Part shown: piece after piece, positions 62,379-64,000 of the stretch
Layout: each line of letters begins with the position of its first letter
How positions within the stretch are numbered: position 1 is the first letter of the stretch
Assembly (NCBI RefSeq): GCF_036014115.1
Contig: NZ_CP107913.1
Location: 1,798,001-1,862,000 of the forward strand
Length of the DNA stretch: 64,000 nt
Direction: 5' to 3'
Origin: Streptomyces sp. NBC_00448
Lineage (GTDB): Bacteria; Actinomycetota; Actinomycetes; Streptomycetales; Streptomycetaceae
Notes under the pieces: model-generated
The model's input: only the letters and a program-made list of their open reading frames with translations
What the model was told of the DNA's origin: nothing
Databases searched by the model: none
Translations under genes and position numbers: made by a program

Positions 62379-63167
62379 TCAGCCGTTGGCGGGCGGGGGC
62401 GGGGGCCCGGGGATCAGCAGCGCGTCGAGTTCCGCCAGGAGGGCGGCGGGGCGCGGGTGGCCGATCCGCTCCAGCAGGGCCAGCCAGCGCTCCCGGCCCT
62501 CCCGCCACAGGTCGGCGAGGGTGCCGGCGGCGACCGCGTCGACCGTACGGCGCGGCAGTTCGGCCTCGGCGGCGCGGGACGGGGTGAGCCAGTGCGCGGT
62601 GCTGTGCTCGGCGAGGCGGGCCATCCACAGCAGGTGGCGGGCGGCGTGCGCGAGGGCGTCCTGGGCGCGCAGCCGCTCGCCGCGGGCGGCGACGTGGGCG
62701 GCGAGCACCATCCAGTTCACGAACCGCCCGCACAGGTCGGCGATCTCGTCGGCCCCGGCGGGCAGTTCCGCCTGCTCGGGCAGCGCGGCGAGCACCGGGG
62801 TCAGCGCCCCGTCCCGGTCCACCACGACCATCGCGTCGACCGCCGCGCCCCGGGCCGGCCACTCCCCCACCGACGCGATGTCCTCGGTGGTGGCGAAGTG
62901 GAACTCGCCGCGCACCGGCCCGGGGAAGAGCGCCACATGGGTGCCGAACTCGTTGCGCAGCACGAGGTGGACCGGGGCGACCTCGGCGCACCAGGCCGCG
63001 GGGTCGAGGGCGGCGCGCGCCTTCGGGTCGAGGAACAGCCAGAACTCGACGTCGCTGTGCGCGTCGCCCTCGCCCGCCGCGAAGGAGCCGTACATCAGGG
63101 CCGCGCGGATGGTCTCGTCGGCGCGGCACAGCGCCCGCACCCGGTCGATCAGTTCGTACTGGATCAC
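62379..63167 (-). CDS. Nucleotidyltransferase of the lincosamide-resistance LnuB/LinB type
   Basis: Predicted nucleotidyltransferase of 262 aa. The start is GTG at 63167, overlapping the stop of the gene upstream (GTGA). The catalytic entry MYGSFAAGEGDAHSDVEFWLF has the Gly-Ser pair (27-28) and the metal-binding Asp39-x-Glu41. The following APVHLVLRNEFGTHVALF and RGEFHFATTEDI match the layout of LnuB (LinB), which adenylylates lincosamides. It may therefore modify an aminoglycoside, a lincosamide or another hydroxylated compound; the substrate is not proven. It is co-transcribed with a TIGR03086-type gene. Confidence 0.8.
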   Translation of the reverse strand: MIQYELIDRVRALCRADETIRAALMYGSFAAGEGDAHSDVEFWLFLDPKARAALDPAAWCAEVAPVHLVLRNEFGTHVALFPGPVRGEFHFATTEDIASVGEWPARGAAVDAMVVVDRDGALTPVLAALPEQAELPAGADEIADLCGRFVNWMVLAAHVAARGERLRAQDALAHAARHLLWMARLAEHSTAHWLTPSRAAEAELPRRTVDAVAAGTLADLWREGRERWLALLERIGHPRPAALLAELDALLIPGPPPPPANG

Positions 63168-63760
63168 GCGCGCCAGTATGGGTCCCGGCCGGATGCCGCG
63201 ACAGCGATTTCCAGCGCGGTGGCGCCGGGGCGGGCCGTGGCCGGCTCGGCGAACCCCTTGTACTGGCGGTACATGTCGGCGAACTCCCCGACCACGTCGC
63301 GCAGCAGCCGCACGGTGGCGTCGTCGGCGCGGTAGTCCTGGCCGGTGGCCCTGGCGAGGTCCCAGCCGTGCAGGGCGAGTTCGAGGAAGAGCATGCGCGC
63401 GGTGGCGTCGGCCGGCATGGCCGCCTCGCCCATCGGGATCTCGCCCTCCCACGCGGCGGGTTCGGCCCACGCGGCCACCGCGCGGTCGAGCTGCCGCGCG
63501 TAGGCCGCGGCCCACTCCGGTTCCGCGGTGAAGTCGCGGGTCGCCAGGTCGTCGGGGTGCGGCTCGCGGCGGGCGCGCAGCTCCATGCCGAGTCCGGTGT
63601 ACGCGACGAGGTGGTTGACCAGGGCGCGGGTGTCGAACTCGGGGCAGGGCGTGGGGCCGGTGAGCTGCCCGGGCGTGACCGCCGCGGTGATCCGGGCGGC
63701 CTCGGCGGCGGCGTCGGCGAGCTGCGGGTGGAGGGTGCGGTGCGAGTCGATGGCGTTCAT
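63164..63760 (-). CDS. TIGR03086-family DinB-like protein
   Basis: A 198-aa helical protein starting at ATG 63760. TPCPEFDTRALVNHLVAYTGLG is the family entry, with a conserved His; LFLELALHGWDLARATGQ, with a second His, is the later motif. The group resembles mycothiol-dependent maleylpyruvate isomerase and DinB folds, with a metal-binding triad. The substrate is unknown. It is translationally coupled with the LnuB-like gene and divergent from the AraC-type regulator. Confidence 0.88.
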   Translation of the reverse strand: MNAIDSHRTLHPQLADAAAEAARITAAVTPGQLTGPTPCPEFDTRALVNHLVAYTGLGMELRARREPHPDDLATRDFTAEPEWAAAYARQLDRAVAAWAEPAAWEGEIPMGEAAMPADATARMLFLELALHGWDLARATGQDYRADDATVRLLRDVVGEFADMYRQYKGFAEPATARPGATALEIAVAASGRDPYWRA

Positions 63761-63839
63761 GGTTCCGACGCTAGGTCGCGGCGCGCGGCCGGTCTTGAAC
63801 AAACGCGACAGGCGGCCCGCGGCTTCCTAGGCTGGGGCC

Positions 63840-64000
63840 ATGAGCAGGCACGGGATGGGGCGCGGGGTGCTGCGTCCGGCGACGGCCGCGGCCCACCTCA
63901 CGGTCCCGCTGCACCCGCCGGCCGCCGCCCTCGCGCCGTACGTCGAGTACTACTGGAACCCGCGCTGGGACCTGCGCGGCCGGCCCGACCATGTGCAGGA
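63840..64000 (+). CDS. AraC-family regulator, 5' part only
   Basis: The frame from ATG 63840 is open to the window edge (53 codons). RPATAAAHLTVPLHPPAAALAPYVEYYWNPRWDLRGRP is in the style of the N-terminal domain (DUF6597) of AraC-type regulators; the DNA-binding part lies outside. It is divergent from the TIGR03086-type gene and may control that pair. Confidence 0.7.
   Translation, partial: MSRHGMGRGVLRPATAAAHLTVPLHPPAAALAPYVEYYWNPRWDLRGRPDHVQ

Overview
The window is a very GC-rich, densely coded actinobacterial chromosome segment. Codon third positions are almost all G or C, GTG starts are common, and intergenic hairpins lack T-tracts. A complete Pup-proteasome locus followed by metH and a gylR-glpF-glpK-glpD glycerol operon points to Streptomyces or a close relative. 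No rRNA, tRNA, CRISPR array, integrase or transposase was seen, so this looks like ordinary chromosome: a variable left part (about 1-25 kb) and a conserved core (about 25-62 kb).

Left part. It carries a secreted S53 peptidase (cut by the window edge), a LuxR-type regulator, an MFS transporter with a perfect operator-like palindrome, a receptor-type Ser/Thr kinase with a lectin-like ectodomain, an HTH protein behind four alternating half-sites, a GNAT acetyltransferase, and a GH5-CBM2 cellulase behind a perfect CebR box. A gene broken by an in-frame TAA follows, then a MarR/membrane-protein divergent pair, an iron-box-controlled siderophore-interacting reductase, a DrrAB-like ABC exporter with a PadR regulator, a P450-ferredoxin-ferredoxin reductase operon with a TetR regulator, a two-gene PH-domain membrane operon and an acyltransferase.

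Core part. On the minus strand lie helY-type helicase, a diacylglycerol-kinase-like gene, tatC, tatA, two small genes, pafC, pafB, two FKBP-type isomerases and pafA. An MFS/LacI divergent pair separates pafA from prcA, prcB, pup, dop and arc. Together arc (unfoldase), prcA/prcB (20S core), pup (tag), pafA (ligase) and dop (depupylase) form the whole pupylation-degradation pathway; pafB/pafC are WYL-domain regulators of the DNA-damage response. A ferredoxin gene, trmI, a site-2 protease, a RecB-like nuclease, an orphan response regulator, an orphan peptide-binding lipoprotein and a HAD phosphatase lead to metH.

Right end. The glycerol operon runs on the plus strand. A GTCGACAATGTCGA-type palindrome sits before both gylR and glpF and is the likely GylR operator. 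The window closes with an LnuB-like nucleotidyltransferase, a TIGR03086-type protein and the start of an AraC-family regulator.

I found no clearly new multi-gene system. The strongest leads are regulatory or local: the four-half-site array before an uncharacterised HTH gene, several perfect palindromes paired with nearby regulators, the nonsense-interrupted gene, the coding-like remnant after the LuxR gene, the lectin-tailed kinase, the chromosomal LnuB homologue and the GlpF loop insertion. All positions, palindromes and starts were read by eye; family names rest on recognised motifs, not on database searches.
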